From Nostoc sp. KVJ3 (GTDB lineage Bacteria > Cyanobacteriota > Cyanobacteriia > Cyanobacteriales > Nostocaceae), in assembly GCF_026127265.1 (NCBI RefSeq), contig NZ_WWFG01000006.1, forward strand, positions 62,001-126,000: 64,000 bases of DNA, written 5' to 3'. Both the position numbers and the translations under genes were made by a program. Of this stretch, positions 1-9,083 are shown piece after piece. The notes beneath the pieces are model-generated. The model was not told the origin of the DNA. It ran no database searches and saw only the letters and a list, made by a program, of their open reading frames with translations. Position 1 is the first letter of the stretch, and each line of letters starts with the position of its first letter.

Positions 1-58
1 ATCCTTGACATAAAAACCTCTTAAAAATTTAATTAATGTTCATCAAAATTCAAATTTT

Positions 59-3000
59 ATGACTCTGGAATTGAAGCATTTTGACCCTCGTTTAAATCAT
101 TGGATTTATATAGACGATAGCAAAACTGACTCTCAATCAATTTTAACTGAAAAGCTCAGTAACACTTTACTAGAATTTTACTTTCCTGGTAAAGAATTCT
201 CATTTGGACACTCAGATGAATACAGCAACGATGAAGAATTAAAGAATCATCCAGATGGACAGATTTTATTACTGTCTTCTAAGACTCGTTTACTTTATGG
301 AGATAAAGAATGTTTAGAAACGATTCAAAAAATTTGTCCAGATAGTAAAGACCGTGGCGCTTATGGTTCCATCTTCCTTGGGGCTTGTAAAAATGCGATT
401 CACGAAAAGCTAAACATTTTGGTAGTAGATGATTCTACTGAAAAGGCTGGTGAAAATGGAGGAATATTATCGAATGATTTGGCATATAAATTAGTTGGCG
501 ATTGTTATGGGCAGATTTCAACACAACTTTATGACAAAATAACCTTAAGAGAATCCCAAGCAGATAAAAGCTATCGTGTAATTCAGCATCGATTTGGTTG
601 GGTAGATGGAGTTGGAGAAGATACGACTAAATATCGCTTTGGCAAAGGAACACTCCGACCATACAGACTAGATAGAATAAAATATGCAGATACTAAAAAT
701 GAACCAAAAATCGATATAATTCTCCCCATAAGCAGTTTCAAGGGAACAGACAAGGATAGACCCAAAGGCCCTACTAAACCTCAAATTCAGCCAGGATTAT
801 ATCAGCAAAATATTTGGTTAGCTGAAAAAGGGCAATCTCAACAAGGTCAGATGTCTATCTCCCAACTGCTGGCATCTTTCCCCCAAGGAATTAAAGATTT
901 TGCCGAAGAGCTAGAGGTACAAGCTCAAAGATTAGCCTCTATTGAAGATGATCCTAGAATTGTTGCTACTTACTATTGTGAAAGATACGAAAAACGTAAA
1001 GAATCATTGAGCCAAAATAAGTTAAAAACATCAGACATTATCAATCAAGAAACAGATGTTAAAAACTTGGGGACAAATGATGACTTAGATGCAGATCAGG
1101 AGTTAGATGATGACCCCGCCAAAGATGACTTATTCATGTACAAACTCATTAAAGCTGATTTACTTGGTCATCAACAGCTTTTAGAAACAGAGAAGGTAAA
1201 GCAGGAGCTAAGTCGTTTTGTACAAAGTGAGTGGCGAGATATTGCTATTGGGAAAACGCTCACTTTTGACCGAGGGATGATTATTCCCTCCAAGGAACTC
1301 AAAAATGGTGAAATCTGTGCCCCTTGGCTGAAGCTTGGAGAAAAAGTTCTTAACTTTCGCTCTCCTTTTCTGAATTCTAACGGATTGTGTGTGTCTACCA
1401 ACAAGCACGTTGAAGACCAAATCGGGCCAGATGGGAAGGTTTTAGAAGGTGTAATTGTAGTTAGTGATGAAGACCACAAGCGCATACAAGCCAGAATTAC
1501 GGAGTTAGAAGCGCAAGGAATCGATGTTGATTTTATCGACCCAGCAGAAACCGAATCAGAACGCCAAGCACGAGACTACGATGGTGACTGCATTGGTGTG
1601 GCACTAGCTAGTAAATACCCTAACTTAACAGCCGAAGCCGAGTACAGAAACCAACCCCAGAATGCTTATGCTCCGACAGTTAAGCTCAAAAAGCAATCAT
1701 TTTACGATCCCACAGATGGAAGCCAGCCCTCATTTGAAAAAATCGCTATCCACATGAGCGATAGCATCAGCGTGGGCATAATCAACAATCAAGTGACAGC
1801 ACTGGAGGCATTAGAATCAGAAATTGAGGTACTAAAGACTTACAGTACTTTTGAGCAGAAATCAAATTATCTAGACCAAGTTTCTAACCATTACAAAACC
1901 CTGTTTGAGCAAGAACGCCAGAAAGAGCCAAAGTTAATTCGAGAAGAATACAAGCCTTATATGCAAGGGGTTGTTGAAATTGCTCATTCTCAAAGAACTC
2001 CCGAAATTATCCAGCAAGCAATGGACATTAACCGTCAAATGTACCGGAGCATGATTGAAGAAGGATGTTATCAAAACCAAATAGCGGTTGATTTATTCAA
2101 AAGTGCTAAAAAACCTGAGATGGATAAAATCAGGGAAAATAGTCGCTACTTATATCGTGATGTTAATTATATTAAAGATAAAAAGTCGCGTTCAGTTTAT
2201 TTAAGCACGGGGATAACACCAAAAGGTTACTCACCAGTAGAATTATTAATTAGCCAAGCCAATAAATATTTCCAAGAATCACAGTTAGAGTCGCGTCCCA
2301 TCGTCCAGTTTAAAGACTTATTCAAAGGAGTGGAATTTACACCACAGCAAAAATTTGCAGCGATCGCCGCCAAGTACGAGTTTGATCAGAAATTCAACGC
2401 TGCGGTACGTATGGAGCGACGGAGGGAAACCGAGAAAGGGCCATCAGCAATCATCCAAACTCCACAGTCTTGCCAACTCGAAATTACCAATCTCACCCAT
2501 TACGAACATCCTCTGATTTGGAAAGCCCAAACGTTGAACATTCGCCTAGACGAAATACCAGAGAAATGGCGAACTAAAGAACGCCCTCATAAATTATTAG
2601 CAGTTGCACAAATCAATGGTGAGATTGGGGAGGATAAGAAACCCGCTTACCGCAACCTGGGGACAGTTAGCCAACAATCTGTGACTGACCACAACCTCAA
2701 ATCGGGGATGACCATGCAGGGAGCTAAACTCCTAGAACTAAAACCAGAACTTACTAGAAGCCAAACTAAATTACTTTTCGATAAGGCACAGGAGACGGCT
2801 CTCGCATTTTACGCTTCTATCCCAGAGTCAGAAAAACTTGCATCTGCCGCCGCCGCTTGGAACATCTGTGCATCCCGCCAAGATGAACTTGAAGTTGCAA
2901 GAAAAGAAAACGCAAATCCCCAAGCGATCGCTAAAAAAGTCTCTAATTTTGCCTTCGCTGCTTTCCCCAATGAGATTATTTCTCGCTTAGATAAATTGCA

Positions 3001-3091
3001 ATGGGAGCAATGCGATTTTGTGAGGTCGGACAAAAAAAGTGCGATCGCTAAAAATTATATTTCAGTACGGAGTTGTTTTATTTACAAATAG
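59..3091 (+). CDS. RNA-polymerase-like double-psi beta-barrel protein, N-terminal part (gene interrupted by an IS)
   Basis: A large protein (1010 codons) with the motif DYDGD at residues 506-510, preceded by GEKVLNFRSPFLNSNG (RSP at about 434-436). This order resembles RNA polymerase beta' (NRAPTLHRLG, then NADFDGD), and the DxDGD aspartates hold the catalytic magnesium in the beta'/QDE-1/YonO double-psi barrel superfamily. Family membership is inferred from motifs, not from alignment. Chromosomal RpoC1 is much more conserved, so this would be a separate, plasmid-type polymerase or a derivative. Residues 1-981 are native; the last 29 residues and the stop come from the IS that begins at 3003. 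The native gene continues at 4936. The ATG at 59 follows an in-frame stop at 11-13, and no other start fits. What it copies, if anything, is unknown. Confidence 0.6.
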   Translation: MTLELKHFDPRLNHWIYIDDSKTDSQSILTEKLSNTLLEFYFPGKEFSFGHSDEYSNDEELKNHPDGQILLLSSKTRLLYGDKECLETIQKICPDSKDRGAYGSIFLGACKNAIHEKLNILVVDDSTEKAGENGGILSNDLAYKLVGDCYGQISTQLYDKITLRESQADKSYRVIQHRFGWVDGVGEDTTKYRFGKGTLRPYRLDRIKYADTKNEPKIDIILPISSFKGTDKDRPKGPTKPQIQPGLYQQNIWLAEKGQSQQGQMSISQLLASFPQGIKDFAEELEVQAQRLASIEDDPRIVATYYCERYEKRKESLSQNKLKTSDIINQETDVKNLGTNDDLDADQELDDDPAKDDLFMYKLIKADLLGHQQLLETEKVKQELSRFVQSEWRDIAIGKTLTFDRGMIIPSKELKNGEICAPWLKLGEKVLNFRSPFLNSNGLCVSTNKHVEDQIGPDGKVLEGVIVVSDEDHKRIQARITELEAQGIDVDFIDPAETESERQARDYDGDCIGVALASKYPNLTAEAEYRNQPQNAYAPTVKLKKQSFYDPTDGSQPSFEKIAIHMSDSISVGIINNQVTALEALESEIEVLKTYSTFEQKSNYLDQVSNHYKTLFEQERQKEPKLIREEYKPYMQGVVEIAHSQRTPEIIQQAMDINRQMYRSMIEEGCYQNQIAVDLFKSAKKPEMDKIRENSRYLYRDVNYIKDKKSRSVYLSTGITPKGYSPVELLISQANKYFQESQLESRPIVQFKDLFKGVEFTPQQKFAAIAAKYEFDQKFNAAVRMERRRETEKGPSAIIQTPQSCQLEITNLTHYEHPLIWKAQTLNIRLDEIPEKWRTKERPHKLLAVAQINGEIGEDKKPAYRNLGTVSQQSVTDHNLKSGMTMQGAKLLELKPELTRSQTKLLFDKAQETALAFYASIPESEKLASAAAAWNICASRQDELEVARKENANPQAIAKKVSNFAFAAFPNEIISRLDKLQWEQCDFVRSDKKSAIAKNYISVRSCFIYK

Positions 3092-3253
3092 AATACTGCT
3101 TTGCACGAGAATTCATCTTGATGATATATCTCAAAAAGATTGCTAGTAAGTCATTTGACGATTATTTCCTAAAATATCTATACTAAGTCTTTAATACTTA
3201 GTGTCAATTACAGCAAGCAATAGCTAAAGATGACAACTCAAGTATAAAATTAA

Positions 3254-4321
3254 TCAAGCAGTTTGAGGTTTAATAAAGGAATTAAAGATAGAACTACAAA
3301 AAATATCCCAACTTTGAGCTATCCATTGACAACGCAGATGTAAGATAATTTCTGCATTTTCTTTCAACCAAAATTTACTATTACCCTTGATTCTTAAGTT
3401 GATAACTTGACGGATTAAACTCTCAATTGCCCCACTACCTATTGGTAGTTTTTGGTCTAGTATCTTAGCGTAATTTAAACGCCTTTCACGATAGGCACGT
3501 AAAAGGTAATTTCTCTGTATTACCATAGTTTTACAACGCTCTCCCGTGGCTTCAAAGATAAATTCATCCATCTGCCTAATTATGGTCATGGCATTACTTT
3601 TTTTTAAAGTTCTCCGTGCTTTTTTGAACCAATTATTTCGCTCACTATCATCACTAAACGCTACATCAGCAAATTTCTGTAGCCGCTCAGTAACATGGTA
3701 AAAATCAAATAATTGATAAGTCGCATCGGGAGATTTCAATTTCTTTAAAAGAGGGGGAATATGCTTCCAAATCCATTCTGCACCGTCAGCAATTAATAAA
3801 ACTTGTTTTGCTTGACTAATTCCCAAACTAATCAGATGCATTTCTAAAATTGGTAAAAATCCTTTATAGTCTTCATAAGTGCCATCATTTACAATCTTTA
3901 TTTCGCCATTTCTAACTTTTTTACCTTGTTCATCAACCACATAAATTGTTAATAATTTTGGCTCAACCCATTCCCCTGTAAAGCCGTGCTTGTTTGTTTT
4001 GAGATTTTTTCTACCTTTTTTATTAATCCTAATTCTACTCCTGCCACCATCTACAGCAATTACAACTCTCTGGTCTTTAAGTATATTCCCATCAGGTAAA
4101 TTACCTTGTTGCAAGTTAGATATTTTAGTTTGACGTAAATCAATGCCGATTTGACCAAATTTATATGTCAATCGTTCAATTCGTTTAAGACTAATATTAA
4201 TTCCCCAATCACTCAGGATTGTATGTGCAGCTTCAAAAGAACTAGCTATGGCACCATATTTTGTAATATCTGACCAAACTAATGGGGTCAAGCCTTCTGA
4301 CATTCCTAACCATTTTAACAA
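3254..4321 (-). CDS. ISKra4-family transposase, C-terminal catalytic part (orfB)
   Basis: This is the catalytic part of a DDE transposase. Visible features are the first acidic segment VVIAVDGGRSRIR, the segment VLLIADGAEWIW and a C-terminal region LPIGSGAIESLIRQVINLR, all typical of ISKra4/ISLre2-like transposases. The frame has no good start of its own (TTG at 4321). It continues upstream in frame through KKAKSRNVGFCPLLKWLG, which lies over the end of orfA. It is therefore most likely made as a fusion with orfA by a -1 shift on an A8 run. The frame is intact, so the element may be active. Confidence 0.85.
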   Translation of the reverse strand: MLKWLGMSEGLTPLVWSDITKYGAIASSFEAAHTILSDWGINISLKRIERLTYKFGQIGIDLRQTKISNLQQGNLPDGNILKDQRVVIAVDGGRSRIRINKKGRKNLKTNKHGFTGEWVEPKLLTIYVVDEQGKKVRNGEIKIVNDGTYEDYKGFLPILEMHLISLGISQAKQVLLIADGAEWIWKHIPPLLKKLKSPDATYQLFDFYHVTERLQKFADVAFSDDSERNNWFKKARRTLKKSNAMTIIRQMDEFIFEATGERCKTMVIQRNYLLRAYRERRLNYAKILDQKLPIGSGAIESLIRQVINLRIKGNSKFWLKENAEIILHLRCQWIAQSWDIFCSSIFNSFIKPQTA

Positions 4322-4713
4322 GGGACAAAATCCAACATTACGAGATTTACTCTTCGCTTTTTTTTCTCTTTTTGAACAACGTATGGTAATTTAAGACTTA
4401 CTACAACATTACCTACTGTTAATATTTCCCTCTTCGTATAACCGTGTCTTTGCGTGTCGGTATGCCACCATCCTTTGGTTTGATTAATTGCTGTTTGATG
4501 AGCCGACTCTGATTGAGAAAGCTTATGCAATAATATGCCGATACATTGGCCTGCTAAAACTAACGCAGCCTGTCTAATTGTTTCTTCTCTTTCTTTAACT
4601 ATTCTTCCAGACCATTCCTCGATATTTTTCAACTCTAAAAGTTTCGTCACATCCTCTTTAAAATCTGATAATGAATCGGCAAAATTTAGATTTGCATATA
4701 TGTTTTTCTTCAT
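4315..4713 (-). CDS. ISKra4-family transposase, N-terminal part (orfA)
   Basis: 132 residues that form the N-terminal segment of the ISKra4 transposase, ending in a lysine-rich stretch KEKKKRR. The run of eight A on the coding strand (T8 at 4358-4365) sits in GAG-AAA-AAA-AAG-CGA. Slipping back one base puts the ribosome in the orfB frame, giving a fusion of roughly 475-485 residues. The orfA stop overlaps orfB by 7 bases. On its own it would be a truncated product of unknown role. Confidence 0.8.
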   Translation of the reverse strand: MKKNIYANLNFADSLSDFKEDVTKLLELKNIEEWSGRIVKEREETIRQAALVLAGQCIGILLHKLSQSESAHQTAINQTKGWWHTDTQRHGYTKREILTVGNVVVSLKLPYVVQKEKKKRRVNLVMLDFVPC

Positions 4714-4928
4714 AAAAGTAGGTACTTCCTATTTCAAAACTATTCTTGAAAGGAAATTTTACCTTTTTTATAGTCGCAACAATGTACAGAAACCTCGTTT
4801 TTAGCACAGGTTGTGTCTTCTAACGAATATTACTCAGGTTATTGTATTAAATATTTAGTATATACGTAAGATGTTATTAGCGATCGCTCTCCAGGTGGGG
4901 TCATCTCACAAAATCGCATTGCTCCCAA

Positions 4929-6119
4929 TTGCAATTTACTGAGCCGAAGTTAGTCACGCTAAATCATGAAGCGAATCATTTTTTGGGTCGAGACTGGAAC
5001 AAGGATGATTTGCACCCGATAGAAATTAGGGCTAGCCACCACCCAGTCGGACATGAACGCCACGTTTCCAGACTAATGTTTGTCCAGGATGCTGACGGCG
5101 AATATAAGGAATTCGCCATGCTCGAAACCAGAACCGCACAGCTTCCTATTGGTACAAAGGCGCAAGCAAGTATGGTTGGGGTAGAACCTGCTACTGCCAA
5201 AGCAACTATTGGGCTGCCAGGAAACGAGCCGATTGAAATTACTATCCGTGAACTCAAGAACTTCTCTTATGCAGGACTTGTTTTTAACGCCGAACCGGTC
5301 AACTTAGAATTTGGCACTGTGCCGATTCCTGATAAAACAGTAAAAATCAAAATTGATGCTTTGACTCTGGGTGAGTTAGACAGTGATTCGCTCCTTCAGT
5401 TGAAACAAGTTGATTACCTAAAAAATGGTAATCCCCTCAAATTAAAACTTACCTCTATCTCCGAAGCTGGAGATCAAGCTTTTGTGCTAGGTGAGTCCCC
5501 AAATGGTAATCTCCTCAAAATTAATAAAATTAACTTTTATGATTTTTCTGGTCAGACATTCGATGATTTGGATTACCGAAAACTGACTATCCAAACCTCA
5601 GCTTCTAAAACCAGAGATGCCGTATTTTTAAATGGTGAACCCTTGGGAGTATTGCACTTTAAAAAAGACAAAGACGCGCTCAGACAGCTTGGACTGCTCA
5701 AAACCGGAAAACTAACACCCGCACCCACTATTATTGAAAGTAATTTCTCTGTTATTTGCGCTCAAATTGACCCTAATACCGTTGAATATCCTACTATTTG
5801 GACGAAGGAATTTCAGGCTTTTGGGACTCAATCAGTTAATTCTGAACAACAAGAGATGATTAAGAGTAGTGCGAAAATTCTCCATCATATTAAAGAGCGT
5901 CCTACTTTCTTATTTTCGACAGAATCAAACAAAAAGCTTGGAGTTATGGGCTTGGCTGTTGACAACCATAAAGCTGAGACTGTGACTAAATGGTTAACTG
6001 CTCAAAAAGTTGAATGGGAGCAAGTACCAACAGAATATGTTATCAGGGAAACTAAAAAAGGTCTAGCAGTATTTCACTTAGTCAGCAGTTCAATTCCCCC
6101 AAAACTTTGGAGAACATGA
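4929..6119 (+). CDS. C-terminal part of the interrupted polymerase-like protein
   Basis: The TTG at 4929 lies inside the target duplication and is only a chance start. The frame is the natural continuation of the gene at 59: after removing 3003-4926 and one 9-bp repeat, codons run ...GAT AAA TTG CAA TTT ACT GAG. The rebuilt protein is 1375 aa. This part has beta-rich stretches such as FAMLETRTAQLPIGTKAQAS and EFGTVPIPDKTVKIKIDALT, with no motif I can name. If the family call is right, it would be a C-terminal domain separate from the metal site. The next gene starts in an ATGA overlap with its stop, so the two were translated as a pair. Confidence 0.7.
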   Translation: MQFTEPKLVTLNHEANHFLGRDWNKDDLHPIEIRASHHPVGHERHVSRLMFVQDADGEYKEFAMLETRTAQLPIGTKAQASMVGVEPATAKATIGLPGNEPIEITIRELKNFSYAGLVFNAEPVNLEFGTVPIPDKTVKIKIDALTLGELDSDSLLQLKQVDYLKNGNPLKLKLTSISEAGDQAFVLGESPNGNLLKINKINFYDFSGQTFDDLDYRKLTIQTSASKTRDAVFLNGEPLGVLHFKKDKDALRQLGLLKTGKLTPAPTIIESNFSVICAQIDPNTVEYPTIWTKEFQAFGTQSVNSEQQEMIKSSAKILHHIKERPTFLFSTESNKKLGVMGLAVDNHKAETVTKWLTAQKVEWEQVPTEYVIRETKKGLAVFHLVSSSIPPKLWRT

Positions 6120-7189
6120 CCAAGAAATTTGGGTCAATTATTGAATCGGATAGTGACTATCAACAAAGAGTTAATTCCCTCGCCACGCGATCGCAATTCT
6201 TGAAACCTCCATCTCAATCAGCACAATCCCCGCCTCAACAAAGCGCTCAATTCCACCCAAACCAAGAGGTTCAAAATGTCGCCCCTCCTGTCATCAAAGG
6301 CAAACCGATTCCGATGAACTACCCTTTAATGATGCATGGCGACACTAATCCTTTACCCGTGGATACTTGTATTGATGCGATGAGAGGATATGGTCGAACT
6401 CACACCACCAGAGCTTATCAACCATACAAACAGTATGGGTTTAAGGAAGGCGATATTGCTCTGGCGACAGGTCTTGATAAGCAAATCGCCTTTCGAGTGG
6501 GTAAGCAGTATCAAATCACACCTGATATGATTGCTGACCCCGTTTATCAACAGCAATGGGCTGACATGGAAAAGCACTCATCCAAAGCATTACCAGAACT
6601 GTTCAAGGGCAAAGGGCAGGTCTGGGGACTACATCTTGAACCCTTGGGGGATTATGTGGAGGGTTTTATAGTCCCGTTTCCTGAGCCACAAAACAGAGCC
6701 GTACCCAATCAAGAAGTCCAACCTCAATCAGTCACTATTGATGACTTGAGAAATTGGTACAATGCCGCAGATAAGTTAGGGAAGTCGGAAAATTACAAAA
6801 AACGCATTGTAGAAATGGCAAATGGGTTTAAAGCTGGTGAGCAATTATCAGCCGAAGCGTTGACAGTAATGAATAAAGATACATTTGAGCTTGATTCCAT
6901 CAGTCGGTTGACTCAAATTGCTCAAAGGATTGGCATGGTTTTGGGACAATCTCGGCAAGATGGTTTCACTGAAGTTAAAGGCAAGGTTTATGACCTCAGC
7001 TTTAACACCGAGCGCAAAGATTTGACTATCCAACAGAAAAATGGAGATGTAGTTTTAGGTGTTCAATCAGGCAAAGTGCATACCTCACGAGTCACGCCTG
7101 AAATTATAAAAACTTTTGAAGGAGCTAACTCTCTTCTTGACAAGACTTACTTTTCTTCTCAATCTCAGTCAAGAGAAATTCACAGATAA
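6116..7189 (+). CDS. Unknown protein, translationally coupled to the polymerase-like gene
   Basis: The ATG at 6116 overlaps the stop of the preceding gene (ATGA), and GGAG lies just before it; a TTG at 6107 is the longer but less likely choice. The product has about 357 residues. Residues 30-60 are rich in Gln, Pro and Ser (QSAQSPPQQSAQF). Then follows a compact domain with GDTNPLPVDTCIDAMRGYGR and KEGDIALATGLDKQIAFRVG, and a second domain beginning about residue 210. It is not recognised as any known family. The coupling implies a shared role with the polymerase-like protein, possibly as subunit or accessory factor (inference). Confidence 0.7.
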   Translation: MTKKFGSIIESDSDYQQRVNSLATRSQFLKPPSQSAQSPPQQSAQFHPNQEVQNVAPPVIKGKPIPMNYPLMMHGDTNPLPVDTCIDAMRGYGRTHTTRAYQPYKQYGFKEGDIALATGLDKQIAFRVGKQYQITPDMIADPVYQQQWADMEKHSSKALPELFKGKGQVWGLHLEPLGDYVEGFIVPFPEPQNRAVPNQEVQPQSVTIDDLRNWYNAADKLGKSENYKKRIVEMANGFKAGEQLSAEALTVMNKDTFELDSISRLTQIAQRIGMVLGQSRQDGFTEVKGKVYDLSFNTERKDLTIQQKNGDVVLGVQSGKVHTSRVTPEIIKTFEGANSLLDKTYFSSQSQSREIHR

Positions 7190-7271
7190 TATAGGAACAA
7201 CGCGATTTTGTGAGAATTATGCGTTCTAGGCAGTTCTTACAGTAGGAGTAAAAATAAATCCAGTAACTTTT

Positions 7272-7901
7272 ATGAGTCAAACACAATCGGAACTAAAGCT
7301 ACTGACCTTCGATGAATTTATCGAATGGTATCCAGAAAACTCAGAAGTACGTTACGAATTACATGATGGGGTGATTGTGGAGATGCCAAAGCCTAAAGGG
7401 GAGCATTCTGATTTGGCTGGTTTTTTGATTGAAGAATTACTGTTCACAATTAGAGAGATGGGTAAACGCGGTATCTGGACTATACCAAAAGAATCCATTA
7501 TTAAACCATACCGAGATAAATCAGGGTACGAACCGGATATTATTGTTTTAAATCAAGAAACTATCGATACTGAAACGCGCTGGAAGAAAGAATCAGTTAT
7601 CCATAATGCTAGTTCGGTCAAACTAATAGTTGAAGTAGTGTCAACCAACTGGCAGGATGATTATTATGATAAGCTTCGTGACTATGAAGCTATGGGTATA
7701 CCTGAATATTGGATTGTGGATTATGCAGCTTTGGGTGGACGTGTATTTATTGGTAGTCCCAAAGTTCCGACTATTTTTGTCTGTGAACTTATTGATGGTG
7801 AATATCAAATGACACCCTTTAGAGAAACAAACCTTATAGTGTCTCCTACTTTTTTGCAGTTGAATCTAACTGCACAACAAGTTTTTGACTCGGTGATTTA
7901 A
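7272..7901 (+). CDS. Uma2 family (DUF820) endonuclease-like protein
   Basis: 209 residues with the Uma2/DUF820 pattern: FDEFIEWYPEN near the N terminus, then RYELHDGVIVEMPKP, YEPDIIVL, LIVEVVSTNWQDDYYDK and GIPEYWIVD. These supply the acidic and Lys/Tyr positions of a PD-(D/E)XK nuclease fold. The family is greatly expanded in filamentous cyanobacteria and in mobile regions; its biological substrate is unknown. It stands alone, about 80 bases after the preceding gene, with a perfect palindrome just downstream. Confidence 0.9.
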   Translation: MSQTQSELKLLTFDEFIEWYPENSEVRYELHDGVIVEMPKPKGEHSDLAGFLIEELLFTIREMGKRGIWTIPKESIIKPYRDKSGYEPDIIVLNQETIDTETRWKKESVIHNASSVKLIVEVVSTNWQDDYYDKLRDYEAMGIPEYWIVDYAALGGRVFIGSPKVPTIFVCELIDGEYQMTPFRETNLIVSPTFLQLNLTAQQVFDSVI

Positions 7902-7928
7902 ACTTTTTAGAGTTCAAAAAATTGTCAA

Positions 7929-7950
7929 TGCAAGATTTTTAAATCTTGCA
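7929..7950. terminator. Perfect 10-bp palindrome after the Uma2 gene
   Basis: TGCAAGATTT and AAATCTTGCA form perfect 10-bp arms around a TT loop, 28 bases after the Uma2 stop codon. There is no long T-run, so it could be a weak terminator or an mRNA-end hairpin; protein binding is another possibility. Confidence 0.5.
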
Positions 7951-8081
7951 GCGCTTTCGGCTATTATGCAATATAGTTTTCTCCTTGCCCCTCTCCTATC
8001 ATTGCTTTCAGCTTTTAGAATGAACCTCATAGCTGCCGGAAGTGCTGTATGTAATTAATGTTAAAAGACTTCTCTGATGTA

Positions 8082-8999
8082 TTAAATTTCCTCACAAACG
8101 CTTATGAGCATCTGTCGTAACCAGCAATTGGCTTGATCCTGCTCTGTAAGTTTGCTCCATAGCATTGAAATCATCCACGGTTGAGTTTGTACAGGAAGTT
8201 CAAAAATTTCTAATGCATCTTGATATGCCAAGGGTGCTAGCAATCGTGATGGAACAGCAGCAATTAAATCAGTTGATGAAATGATTGCTGGTAGCACTAG
8301 TAAGTGAGGAGTTGTCAAAGCAACTCGACGCTGGAGGTTGTACTGGGCGAGTGCATTATCGATTTCACCAACTTCATCTTGCCTAAGAGTAAAAAGAGCA
8401 TGAAGAAAATTAGCGAAGATTTCTGGTGTGATAACGTCCTCCAAGAGAATGGGATGTCCAAGACGACAGATGCCGACAAAGTGTTCTGGAAATAATGGCA
8501 TTTGTATTGTTTGTCTGGGTGGGTCTTGAAAAACACCCAAAGCTAGATCAATCTCTCGTCGCTCTAATAGTTCTCCGACAAAGTTTTTTGCAAAACTAAT
8601 TAATCGAAAATTAATGCTTGGTGCAATTTGACGACAAATTTTTAGAAGCTTGGGCATGACAACATAGCTAGTGTAATCTGAACTGCCAATTGTAAAAGTA
8701 CTTTTAGAAGTAGTAGAGTCAAATGTTTGGCTCGTTTCCAATGTCTGCCGAATTTGTTGGAGGGCAACTCTTATACCTTAAGCAACTTCCAGAGCCTTTG
8801 CTGTGGGTTGCATTTGCCTGCCAATTCGGATAAATAATTCATCTTGGAATAGTATGCGTAACCTTGCGAGTGCCGCACTCATCGCTGGTTGGCCTAAATA
8901 CAATCGTGTTGCTGCTGCTGTAACACTCCTTTCTTCAAAAAGTGCTTCAAAGGCGACCAGAAGGTTCAGATCAATGGCAGACAAGTCTATTAATCCCAT
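8082..8999 (-). pseudogene. LysR-family regulator with an in-frame ochre stop
   Basis: Reading from 8999, the first 73 codons give a LysR winged helix (DLNLLVAFEALFEERSVTAA, then QPAMSAALARLR). The frame then meets TAA at 8778-8780 and continues in the same frame with GIRVALQQIRQTLETSQTF into an intact effector-binding domain ending at 8082. Full length would be about 305 positions, normal for LysR. A GAA-to-TAA change is the simplest cause. As read, only the DNA-binding domain and a separate C-terminal part could be made. It is divergent from the SDR gene at 9084, the usual arrangement for a LysR regulator and its target. Confidence 0.85.
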
Positions 9000-9083
9000 C
9001 GATTAAATATATTATTTCAATCAATTTGATTAATTTAAAACATTTCAGTAAAGTAAAACTGAAAGTTGTGAAAAGTTATTAAA
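9000..9083. promoter_or_regulatory. Divergent LysR/SDR promoter region with two palindromes
   Basis: The 84-base gap between the LysR gene and the SDR gene contains AATCAATTTGATT, a near-palindrome of the T-N11-A kind bound by LysR proteins. It also contains TTTCAGT (9043-9049) and ACTGAAA (9058-9064), perfect 7-bp arms 8 bases apart, close to the SDR start. Assigning either to the LysR protein is inference. Confidence 0.45.

Larger units (their letters stand above)
3003..4926 (-). mobile_element. ISKra4-type insertion sequence, complete, 1924 bp
   Basis: Both ends carry the inverted repeat GGGAGCAATGCGATTTTGTG (22 bp identical to ...AG), at 3003-3024 and 4905-4926. A further matched GCGATCGCT lies about 17 bp inside each end. 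The 9-bp target duplication AATTGCAAT flanks it at 2994-3002 and 4927-4935. It carries two overlapping transposase frames on the reverse strand. GGG ends and 8-9 bp duplications agree with what I recall of the ISKra4 family. Excising the element plus one duplication copy joins residue 981 of the upstream gene to the downstream frame without a shift. Confidence 0.93.

Noticed and set aside
4535..4804. Forward 89-aa frame in the ISKra4 element
   Set aside because: Antisense to orfA, with no start signal or motif.
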